From assembly GCA_001953115.1 (NCBI GenBank), contig LSSL01002092.1, positions 1 to 16,969 of the forward strand: a stretch of 16,969 nt of DNA, written 5' to 3'. The notes under the pieces were generated by a model, which was not told the origin of the DNA, ran no database searches, and saw only the letters and a program-made list of their open reading frames with translations. Numbering within the stretch: position 1 is the stretch's first letter; the number at the start of each line of letters is the position of its first letter. This DNA comes from Smittium mucronatum. Taxonomy: Eukaryota > Kickxellomycota > Harpellomycetes > Harpellales > Legeriomycetaceae. Shown here piece by piece: positions 8,226-16,969 of the stretch. A program made the translations under genes and the position numbers.

Positions 8226-9917
8226 TTATTTATAATATCAGTCTACATGATATTAAAAAACCAGATTTTTGATTTTTTCAAATGATCGAATTGTAGTGTT
8301 TATCTCGAGTATTTTTTTTATTTAGGATTTTTTTTTATCCATTTTACTTTTAATTGTTTACATTATTGAATATTTAATGAATTAGGAAATTTATAGGAAA
8401 TTTTTTTTAATTTATTGCTGGATTATTTTCTTTCCAATGAAGTATTTTTTCCATTAAATAGTTGGATAGGAATAATGCGAAGGTTTTCAACTCTAATATT
8501 TAATCTGATAATAATTTTATAAATAATTTTAAAGCAAACTAAGTTGAAATAAAAATTAATTTCGAAACTTTTATTATTGCTTTTGATGAATTCAGAAACA
8601 CAAAATTTATTCTTCATTTATATGAAAAATAGGGGATTTTATAGTATTATAAATTATCTGGCTAAAGAGAATGATTAAAAAAGATAAATATAAAGATAAA
8701 TAAACAAATGATCACTTTGATGTACAGTCATTTTAATACTCCAGATCATTATAAGTTTTTATTTATTCCAAATAAGAGAAATGAAATCGATCTGTTCCCC
8801 GAAAAAACCCCCACAGTAAAATTTTTATATGGTTTCATATTAATTAATAAATAATGTAGTTTTTCAATCCAAAATATTCTCATAACGAGTCTACAAAAAA
8901 AACCGCATCCTTCTAAAAAGTCATTTAAAAAAAGAAATAGGTTGAGGATACGATATTTTTCGTCTAATTTTTGTAGAAAAAAATACCATTAAGCTTTTTG
9001 AAGAAATAAATAGGTCATTATTTGGCCCATAATGAATAAAAAGTAAAATAAATAATTTTTTCATTACTATATTCTCAGTAATTTTACAGTAAAATCGCAA
9101 AACATAAATTTGAATTAATTAATATTTAAAACATAATATTCGGTCATAATTCTTCGTATTTAGTGGGAGGATTATAGTTCAATATATCTGTTTTTTTAGA
9201 GAATTCAATACTTAGAGTAATCTCAACAATTTTTTTGATAAATAAAAAGGATTTGTTAAACAGAAAATAATTAAAAATAATAAATTTATTCCAATTAATC
9301 TAAAAAACATTAAATTTGACTCTTTAGAAATATTTTTTAATTTCTAACCCCTAAAAGGGATTATTGTATCATTTTTTACATATTTTTACCAAGATCTATT
9401 CTTCCACAATAAAAAAACTCACTATTTATTAGATTTAATTTTATTTGATTATTTTTGGGAGAAAAAAAAAAGACGAAATTGGAAATTATCTAGAAGTATT
9501 AAATTTTTATTTCAGGCTACTATTTTAAAAAAATTTGATGACTCTTTTATCATCTAAAACCAGAATTTGAGGGGTTTTTTCTTGAGTATTCTTGCATGAA
9601 TTGCAATGCTTATCCTTGAAGTTATTTATTTAATTAAAATTAAAATTTCTATCTTTAATTAACCCCGAAAATTTCCTCTAATTTTAAATTGAAGATATTC
9701 ATTCTATTAAGAAAAACCTTAAATCTATTTTTTCAGTAAAATCTCATAATATACTTAGGATAATCCGTAGGTGTTAGTAGAAGGAAAAATAGAATTAGAT
9801 AGACATTAAATTAAATAAAAGGCAATAATGTTTTTTCAAGAAGTTCATATTGATAAATATGTACTATTATGGTTCAATCAGTGATGGAAGATGAAATATT
9901 GGGGCTGAAAAACATAT
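8226..9917. other. AT-rich stretch with no gene seen
   Basis: A 64-codon minus-strand open frame (8617-8423) starts MKNKFCVSEFIKSNNKSFEI and shows no recognisable domain; I treat it as incidental. A weak palindromic cluster (TTGCATGAATTGCAA) lies near 9592-9606. Confidence 0.5.
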
Positions 9918-9938
9918 GAATTTCGAATTTCGAATTTC
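9918..9938. repeat. Three tandem GAATTTC units
   Basis: Exact threefold 7-bp repeat containing GAATTTC, partially self-complementary (GAA...TTC), in otherwise unremarkable AT-rich DNA. Confidence 0.8.
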
Positions 9939-12188
9939 GTAACTTTTTTCAATCATTTCTCCAAAATTTTCTTATTTTTGAAAGATTGATAAAATTAGCT
10001 TGCGGGTCTTTTTTTTTTTACATTATATTTTCTTTAGCTCTTCATTGAAATAAGATTCATATTACACCAAAATGATTTATAATTTTTGAAATTTAAACAT
10101 TTGAGAATTTTAAGACTCGTTTTTTTGCATATATTCTCCGATAATATTTCATTCGTTTTTCTAATAGTGCTAAAGGTGTGTAATTTTCTACATACTTCCA
10201 ATAAAAGGTGTGGATTTTTAAATAGAGAAAAATTTACATATCACTTTAATGTGTAATTAAATTATAAATGTAAGGCTTAGAATATTTGATTTTTTTCTGG
10301 GAAATGATTTAGTTCTATTTTCAGAATATTTACCTAAGATAAACGATAATTAGTTCTAGTGATGATTACCCCTAATTTTTTTTTTGGAAAAATCCTAACT
10401 TTTTTTCTATATTTGAAATTGAAAGAAATAGATCGTTGGTGAGATTCTTACACCTATTTTTCAATAATTTTCTTACTATTTTTTTAGTTTAGCTATTTAC
10501 ATACTGTTTATCGATATTTTTTTAACTTAATTGGGTTATATTTTTCACCCGAGTTATTTATCCAACAACACAATTTTAAATCTCAGTTATAATTTAACTT
10601 ATTTCAATTTTCTGGTATGAAGTTTATAAAAATTAAGCTCAAAAAAATTCTTAAAGAATATTTAATTTCAATCTAAAAAACTTCATTTTTTATAAAAATA
10701 TTAAAATAATCGTTTGATTCATAATTACCAGCGCTTAGTCTCAGTTTTAAGGATTAAACAATTTTTCTTAATATTAAAATTTAGACCTTAAAATAATACA
10801 AATTACTAGAAAAAAAAGAGATTTAAACCATATAATTTTTTTTTGTAGAAAGCACAAATTTGACTTTCATAAATTTATCGATTTCCTTATTATAAAGGGA
10901 AAAATAAAAAGAAAATAAATCACTTGAATTTTAGAAAGATAAATTTTGATATAGCTGTAATATATTTATACGAGATATTTAGATAAAAAATTATTTGGGG
11001 GATGAAATTCCTGTAGTTTACTAAAATTTTATTTGGGAGTCGAATTGATTAAATAAAAGGAAAAAACTATTATTTTTTTATATAAGATTAAAATAAAGTG
11101 CTCTTCTTTAGTTTTATTTTTAATAGAGGGGAATGGAATTTTATGGATTTTTTTATCTTATTTTTTATCAAATTCTAAATAGAGAAGTTTTTGGATACAT
11201 TATTTCTTTTTCCTTTTTTGATAATATTTTTCTGTGAAAATTTCATATTTTTCCCCATTTTTAATAATTTCATCGAGGGAATCAAAAGGTATATATGTAC
11301 TCTTTAATAAGATTTATTGATTTATGATTAATGGTTTTTTAAATATAGTTTATTATTTGCTATTTTAAGCTAAATTGGTGATATTAAAGCCAAATGTAAT
11401 ATATTATAAAAAATTAAATCTCATAAAAAATAATATTGGTCTAAGAAATACATGTTTTCAGAAATCATTTGAGCTTTAAATATAATAAAAAATGATTATA
11501 ATTTTTTTATTGAAAAATTTAACGACGAGAAAATAAAAAAATTAAGATTTAAACCCTTTCTTTAATAAACTTTTACATTTTTTAATAAATAATTTTATAT
11601 AATTTTTTACCCTTACTATGTAAATAAAGAATAATTCAAGAAATATTTATAAATTCTCTGCTAAAAAAATTCATATTTTTTATTTTAAATCAATGGTAAA
11701 ATGTATTTTTGTTAGCTATAACCTAAAAATATGTCATGGTAATATTTATTAAAGATGGAAGATACTGAATATAATAAACCCAAATAAATTTTTTTCAGTA
11801 AAATTACTTTATTTAAAAAGTGAAACTCGAATTTCTTATTTTAGTAAAATAAATAATATTAACTTCGAAAAAAATTATAAGCTAAAAATAAACATACAGG
11901 GTTTTTCATTGAAATGGATTCTTTTTTACAAACCAATATACAATTTTTTATGAAAAAATGGAACATTTTCTCACGATTGGGATTTTTTCATGTAGAAAAT
12001 TTAATCATATTAACACAAAAATATAAATAAAAATCCGAAATTACTCACTAATCTTCAAAATCATGATTTAACTGAATTTTAAATCTTCAAAGTTTTTATT
12101 ATTTTTGAAAATGTTCAAATCTGTTTTTTCCCACTAGATTAAACATAGCGATAAGGCGCATTTAATATAAAATCTTCGATCAATAAAG
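9939..12188. other. AT-rich stretch with no gene seen
   Basis: Long A and T runs dominate, and no open frame exceeds a few dozen codons on either strand. No inverted-repeat arms comparable to the four named elements were noticed. Highly diverged relics could be missed by eye. Confidence 0.5.
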
Positions 12189-12215
12189 TATAAATATAAA
12201 TATAAATATAAATAT
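12189..12215. repeat. (TATAAA)4.5 microsatellite
   Basis: Four and a half exact TATAAA units. In this AT-rich context they are better read as a simple repeat than as a promoter. Confidence 0.9.
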
Positions 12216-12904
12216 CCATAATATCTTATGAACCAAAAAAAAGGTTATTTATTAATTATTAAGATATTTGTTATGTAAAAAATCGACCCATAATAAACAA
12301 AAGTAGAATATTGTGCTATAGTTATCCGAGCATTACCACTTTATCTAAAGGTTATTTCGCCAAATACTCCTACTTAATTTTTACTTCACATAAATCCAGA
12401 TTAGTATAATTGTTCTTTCACTTATTTGAAATTTGGTGGAATTCCCGTTTTTTACTCAGCCAAAACAATACATTCTTCTTTTCACTTAATTTATAATTGG
12501 ATAACTAGCAATTTAAAATGCCTTTAAATTAATCAAACGAATAAATATGTCACTTTAATATTGATATATAGATTTTTTTACACAATGGCACATTTATTTA
12601 ACCAAAATCACATAATTAGCATTATATTTTTGTTAATTTCCGAAAAAATAAAATAAATATAAATTATGAAATAAATGTAGATAAAAGATATTTTTTTAAA
12701 AATAAAAAAAATCAAATTTTTTCATTTTTCAATATAGCTAGATCTATATATAGATATAATGATTTAAAATGTGATTATAGTTTTTTTTCCGAAAAAATCT
12801 GATAGAAAATATCAATCTCTTGATTTGAGGTTTTTTTAAAGATTAAAGATTAAAAAAAACAAAATAAATTTTGATTTGAAAAAAAAAAGATTCATTTTTT
12901 TATT
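12216..12904. other. AT-rich stretch with no gene seen
   Basis: The stretch holds an ATCTATATATAGAT palindrome near 12742-12755 and A/T tracts. I see no coding signal. Confidence 0.5.
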
Positions 12905-13160
12905 TTGGTGGGCAAAGGGGAGGGAAGGTATCAATAATAGAACCCACTGTTTGGCTAAAAATAAGAGAGAGATATGTGTGGTGTCCTCACTTTATTAATT
13001 CTATCATTAAGTGTCCTAATTTGGAATTATAGTTTGAGGACAAGTGCAAATGGTTGGGATTTAAGAGTAGTTTTTTCAGAAAGTAATGATATTCTAGAAT
13101 ATTTAATCGCGACCAAAAGACAAAAAAACCCAATTGGGTTGAGAAAAACTTCTTGATATA
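12905..13160. other. GC-richer island with overlapping open frames, unrecognised
   Basis: The island starts with a G-rich run (12907-12928: GG, GGG, GGGG, GGG, GG) and has visibly more G+C than its surroundings. A plus-strand frame (12974-13156, 60 codons) reads MCGVLTLLILSLSVLIWNYS and then NGWDLRVVFSESNDILEYL; its hydrophobic start resembles a signal or membrane segment. A minus-strand frame (13214-12987) overlaps almost all of it. TGTCCTCA (12982-12989) recurs inverted at 13035-13042, with another GTGTCCT at 13011. It may be a relic of a gene or of a transposon end. I cannot choose between strands and assign no function. Confidence 0.25.
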
Positions 13161-13335
13161 TAAAATATAATCATAATTATTTATAATTAGATCATTATGT
13201 AAAAAGCCCATCAAGCTGTTTAGATATTTTTAATAGCATTTTTAACAAGGGATTACATAGTGGAGAAAATATGTTTTTCTTTATTACTGACTAATTTAAT
13301 TTTCTTAATAAGAAACAATTTTTAGTTCCAGATCG

Positions 13336-13358
13336 TCATGTGTGGAGATAACACATGA
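13336..13358 (+). other. Perfect 8-bp stem hairpin
   Basis: TCATGTGT (13336-13343) pairs with ACACATGA (13351-13358) across a 7-base loop GGAGATA. It is more GC-rich than its surroundings and is not followed by a clear T run. It could be chance or the inner tip of a decayed element. Confidence 0.5.
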
Positions 13359-13900
13359 GTCCCTTAAAAAAAACATATGATATAATTAATTTTAAAATCG
13401 CTTTTATTAAACCAAATTTATTATAATAAAAACTAAATAAATATGGGAAAATTATATGAAATAGGAAGTAGATATTAGAGCTAAAAAAAAAGTAGCTTAT
13501 ATCACCCGAAAGGTAAATTTTAATCATAGTGACTGAAGCTGCACAGTTTTTAATGGATTATTAGTGAATGAATTAACGCAGTTATTAATTAATGACTGAA
13601 TAGTTTCTATTATTCTTAAAATTGAATGCATTAGACCCACAAAATAATATCTTGACATATCAAATTATCAAAAATTTAAAATAAATTTTATTTAATTTCC
13701 ATTTAAAATCAAATTTAGTTAAGATTTTAACTTTTAATATTTTTTTATACAAACTATTTATTTGTAGAATGATAACATATTTCTTATCTAATTTTATATT
13801 TCTAATTTTGTTTCTAATTTGATTTTTTTTTTAAAAAATTTACTTATAAGTTTAATCTATTTCTTAAGAATTTATATTTCAGCTAATAAAATTCTGAAGC
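13359..13900. other. AT-rich stretch with no gene seen
   Basis: A 63-codon minus-strand open frame (13527-13336) is made of Phe/Ile/Tyr-rich sequence expected from T-rich DNA. No other structure was noticed. Confidence 0.55.
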
Positions 13901-14066
13901 TTTAAACAGATTTCAGGGTTTTTAAGCAAGTATCTGATCTTTTAAACATTTTCTGATCTTTTTTAGTTTTTCTGATTTCTTATTTGTTTACCTTAGCTTT
14001 TATGTGAAAAATCTGATGTCTTTATTAAACCGTGTAGTATAATTTATATTTTTGGAAATCATTATA
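13901..14066 (+). repeat. Left arm of the 13.9-15.4 kb element
   Basis: Pairs with 15265-15431 in reverse complement at about 80-85% identity. Shared blocks include AAGCAAGTAT, GATCTTTTAAACATTTTCTG and CTTTTATGTGAAAAATC. TCTGAT occurs at 13933, 13952 and 13971, exactly 19 bp apart. Confidence 0.8.
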
Positions 14067-15264
14067 GATATGTAAAATATTATTCAGTAGTATTTAAAAT
14101 TTCCAATTAAAAAAATAAAAAATATTTTGCATGGTTAAAAAAAGCTTATTGTTATTTAAAAAAAGAAGAAATCTTGTCTCTGCTGATTTTTTTCTAGAAA
14201 AATAAATAAAAAAGTCAATAATTCGTGTTATGCCACGGTAAAAAAGATTTTGATATTAATTTATTTTTAGCATAAAATTTATATCAATGTGAGAATTTTA
14301 TTCTGATTAAAAACTAGCCTTTTTATAAGAAAGTCATTCGCCTTTTGATAAATGGTATATTAAATTTTTGGGTGCCATGAATAACGAATAAATACAACCT
14401 TATAGCATTTATCATGGTTATATTCATACAGATTGAAACGATATGTAAAAAAAACATTGTGCGATAATTGCTCTAGATTTCTTTGCTTTTAAGTGCTTTG
14501 GAAAAGAATCATATTTTTAGATTTGATTTTTAATTATTAAATTTAAATTCAAGCTTTATTGATATAAATTTAGATGAAGTTTCTATCAAATTAATCAATT
14601 CCCTTTTATTAAATTAAAAGATAAAAGCTCTTCTAATAATGTTAAATCATTTAAACTGAAGGTTTTAGTTATAATAAAATTAAGGATATATTTATGGAAG
14701 AGGTATATATGGGGTTATGAATTCTTTTTTTTAAATAATTAAGATATAGATCCAATTTTAGAAGCTATAATTACACGCCAAAATTTTCAATATTACGTAT
14801 ATCTCATACCTATATCATCGAAATTTCATTTATAAAGCATATTTTCTATTTTATCCGGTTAGCATAAATATTTCTAAAGAGTAGGTGTAATAAATATATA
14901 ATTAAACCGCTTCATTGTTTTGAAAGTGTTAATATCTCTAAATTTTTTTTTTTAGCCTTTCCTCATTAAAAAACATGACTTTAGCTCCAAACCATTATTA
15001 ATACCAAATTAAAATTCGAAAACTGTTACAATTTGTTTTTTTTGAAGTGAAATTACTAGTAATTATTTCTTGTAAAATAGGTTAGTTAAGAACGAAAGTT
15101 AAGCTAATAATTTTTATCTATAACATGTTGAGAAGATCCTTCATTAATTTTTTTTTTTTTTTGTGATATTATTGCATCATTTTTTCTTGCTCCATGTATA
15201 AAAATTAGAACTGAATTTAAAATAAGCCAATAAATTCAATCTTAGCTTTTTTCGCAGTTTTATT

Positions 15265-15431
15265 TATAATGTTGTCCATAAATGCAAATTATTTTAGACG
15301 ATTTAATAAAGGCATTGGATTTTTCACATAAAAGCCCATGTAAACAAATAAAAAAAATGAAAAAACTACAAAAGATCAGAAAATGTTTAAAAGATCATAT
15401 ACTTGCTTAAAAAACCTCAAATCTGTTTAAA
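15265..15431 (-). repeat. Right arm of the 13.9-15.4 kb element
   Basis: Reverse complement of 13901-14066, keeping the AGATCAGAAAATGTTTAAAA block that contains the subterminal motif. Confidence 0.8.
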
Positions 15432-15578
15432 AAAACAGCAGTTTGTTATTTATCCCACGAAGAATAATGTTTACATTAAACTTAAACTTGCAATTTCTGG
15501 GTTTAATTTGTAGCAATTTTTTTGAGTAATCAGAATATTTTTTACGCTTATAATTAACTTATAAAAAAAGAGTTAATT

Positions 15579-15654
15579 ACAAAAATTGTCAAAATTTTGA
15601 AAGTATTTACAAAAATAGTCAAATTTTCAAAATACTATCAACACTAGTCAAATT
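15579..15654 (+). repeat. 30-bp tandem repeat, about 2.5 units
   Basis: Units start at 15579, 15609 and 15639 (last partial). Each carries ACAAAAAT(T/A)GTCAAA or its degraded CAACACTAGTCAAATT form. The array lies between the two 3' inverted-repeat elements. It is non-coding. Confidence 0.7.
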
Positions 15655-15801
15655 AATTAACGTGATTTCAAATCAACGAATAAAAGCTAGTTTTTTTTTT
15701 TGAGAAATATAAATAGGACAGTTTATAGGAGGAAAATTCATGACAAATTGTTATTTTTATTATCCATTGGCCCAAACTATAATGCTTAATAATTTCTCAC
15801 T

Positions 15802-15887
15802 TTGTCCCTATTTTGCTCTAGAAAAAGAAAAGTTGCACCTATTTTGGGGCTAAAGTTTTGAATTATCATGTTTGAAGTATATCCGAC
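15802..15887 (+). repeat. Left TIR of the 1.06-kb element
   Basis: 86-bp arm matching 16778-16863 in reverse complement at about 86% identity. Differences are mostly transitions, with no indels. Confidence 0.9.
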
Positions 15888-16131
15888 TGTTTCTTTTCTT
15901 TAAAAAGCTAAAAATAATAGAGGTTTTTGAATTTTTTCATCAATTTATTAGATTTAAAACAGACTATTTAATGCTTTTCTAGTCATGCATTTCTTTCATT
16001 TCATAAACCTGAAGATTAATTCAACTATCGCATTTTTTTAACGTTTAAATCCAAAATATTCTTATTAAATAAAATATAAATGGGAAATCATTAAAAATAA
16101 TTGAATTTTGTAATTATTTTTACTGTTTAAT

Positions 16132-16326
16132 GTGTCTGAGGTCCTTAGTACGCTAAAAAACTTTCGCACATTTAAAAACAATGTATATAGAAATGATCTA
16201 GAAAATATATATATGCGTTTTAATAATGCAATATTAGCACGAATATGGTTATTCATCTTTTGTAAAATTATTATGTTTAAAAGAATATTTGTTATTTTAA
16301 AGTATTTTAATTTTTTTTTTTGTTAA
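16132..16326 (+). other. 64-codon open frame inside the 1.06-kb element, unrecognised
   Basis: The frame is open from a GTG at 16132 with no nearby in-frame ATG. The first 40 residues (SEVLSTLKNFRTFKNNVYRN and onward to RFNNAILARIW) are mixed and charged, unlike the Phe/Ile-rich end. It could be a transposase fragment carried in an internally deleted element, or chance. A 63-codon minus-strand frame (16256-16065) overlaps it. Confidence 0.2.
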
Positions 16327-16684
16327 ACTCTGAGTACTGAGAAAAATTCATACTTTGAAATGCAATTTTGATAGCTTTAACTTTTTAAGTTATATTTGAT
16401 ATTTGATTTTAATATTAATCTTTTAAAGAACAACATATATACATAGTTATATATCAAAACTTGCAACATCAGTGATACATTTCAAGTTTAACAATATAAA
16501 TACCCAATTTTATCATTAAATATACACTAGAGAATGGGGTTTCAAATATGGAAGATTTAAGAATGGTACATTTTTTCTTAGTTTAGAACGTTGAAATTAA
16601 GGCGATTGGGACTAGTTAATTATTGTTAAGTTCAAGAAGGTATTAGCTTTAAAAAATGAAGTGAAATAACCGGGAAAAGAACAA

Positions 16685-16704
16685 ACACCATACATGTATG
16701 GTGT
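16685..16704. other. 20-bp perfect palindrome
   Basis: ACACCATACATGTATGGTGT equals its own reverse complement. It lies about 75 bp inside the right TIR of the 1.06-kb element, has no counterpart near the left TIR, and contains six internal C/G pairs, unusual for this AT-rich DNA. It could extrude a cruciform or bind a dimeric protein. Confidence 0.85.
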
Positions 16705-16777
16705 ATTAGTGATTAGGAATAGTTTTTTGATAAAAGTGATTATCTTTTTAGAGATAAATTTAATTTTTTTCAAAATT

Positions 16778-16863
16778 GTCAGATGAAATTCAAATATGAT
16801 ACATCAAAGCTTTAGCCCCAAAATAGGCGCAGCTTTTCTTTTTCTAGAGCGAAATACGGACAA
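16778..16863 (-). repeat. Right TIR of the 1.06-kb element
   Basis: Reverse complement of 15802-15887. Beyond it the sequence becomes a T run, so the exact outer boundary is uncertain by a few bases. Confidence 0.9.
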
Positions 16864-16969
16864 TTTTTTTTTCTCGGAATGTTTATTTAAACAATATAAA
16901 AATAGTTTAAAACATATTTTAAAAAAAGTTTAAAAAAATGAAAAATTTTCAAAAAATATCTCATCCTAC

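Larger units (their letters stand above)
13901..15431. mobile_element. 1.5-kb inverted-repeat element with TTAA-compatible ends
   Basis: Arms of about 166 bp (13901-14066) and 167 bp (15265-15431) are reverse complements. The tips read TTTAAACAGATT on the left and its complement on the right. Depending on where the element starts, the flanks fit a TA or a TTAA duplication; because TTAA is self-complementary, the two cannot be separated here. The interior has no convincing coding frame, so it looks non-autonomous (piggyBac-, Kolobok- or Tc1-like MITE). Confidence 0.75.
15802..16863. mobile_element. 1.06-kb element with 86-bp terminal inverted repeats
   Basis: Bases 15802-15887 and 16778-16863 are reverse complements over exactly 86 bp with about 12 mismatches. 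They start TTGTCC and contain the shared blocks GCTCTAGAAAAAGAAAAG and CCTATTTTGGGGCTAAAG. The direct flanks do not show a clear target duplication. The interior holds one 64-codon open frame on each strand (not recognised) and a 20-bp palindrome, so it is probably non-autonomous. Confidence 0.8.

Noticed and set aside
8423..8617. 64-codon minus-strand open frame as a gene
   Set aside because: Composition is as expected from T-rich DNA and no domain, start context or conserved neighbour supports it.
9350..9375. CCCCTAAAAGGG-like hairpin as a terminator
   Set aside because: The stem is short and imperfect and no gene lies upstream.
12189..12215. TATAAA run as a promoter
   Set aside because: Exact 4.5-fold hexamer repetition in AT-rich DNA without a nearby gene is a microsatellite.
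13336..13527. 63-codon minus-strand open frame as a membrane protein
   Set aside because: Phe/Tyr/Ile richness follows from A/T-rich sequence, and nothing else supports coding.
1..16969. CRISPR array, operon or bacterial defence island
   Set aside because: There are no regularly spaced identical repeats, no ribosome-binding-site-led gene series and no long open frames; the transposase types and splice-like signals are eukaryotic.

Overview
This is an AT-rich eukaryotic window (roughly three quarters A+T by eye) that is nearly all non-coding and dominated by old DNA transposons. Base composition, splice-site-like signals, Tc1/mariner-type and DDE_Tnp_4-type transposase remnants and several long-inverted-repeat elements fit an invertebrate-like or other small eukaryotic nuclear genome. 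The sequence does not let me name the species.

Layout. Bases 1-154 are the only GC-balanced stretch. On the minus strand they read as the first coding exon of a host gene running off the left edge: an ATG in good context, 48 open codons, and a plausible 3' splice site just upstream. From about 534 to 2856 lies a decayed Tc1/mariner-like transposase gene (+ strand), split by a 1.52-kb non-autonomous element (1210-2729) with long inverted arms flanked by TA on both sides. From 3414 to 5546 is a second element with 286-bp terminal inverted repeats, also flanked by TA. It carries a broken minus-strand transposase that I assign to the DDE_Tnp_4 (PIF/Harbinger-ISL2EU-like) group from its motif order. 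Bases 5549-13900 are almost featureless AT-rich DNA with short tandem repeats, hairpins, one coding-like broken frame (7947-8225, minus) and a small GC-richer island (about 12905-13160). Two more inverted-repeat elements follow: 13901-15431 (167-bp arms, TTAA-compatible ends, 19-bp spaced motifs) and 15802-16863 (86-bp arms, a 20-bp perfect palindrome inside).

How it fits together. I see no working operon, defence system or RNA gene. The coherent story is a transposon graveyard next to a host gene: a Tc1-like copy inserted, and a different TA-flanked element later jumped into its catalytic domain. Three further families of inverted-repeat elements sit in the same 17 kb. No intact transposase remains, so any mobility would need enzymes supplied from elsewhere in the genome.
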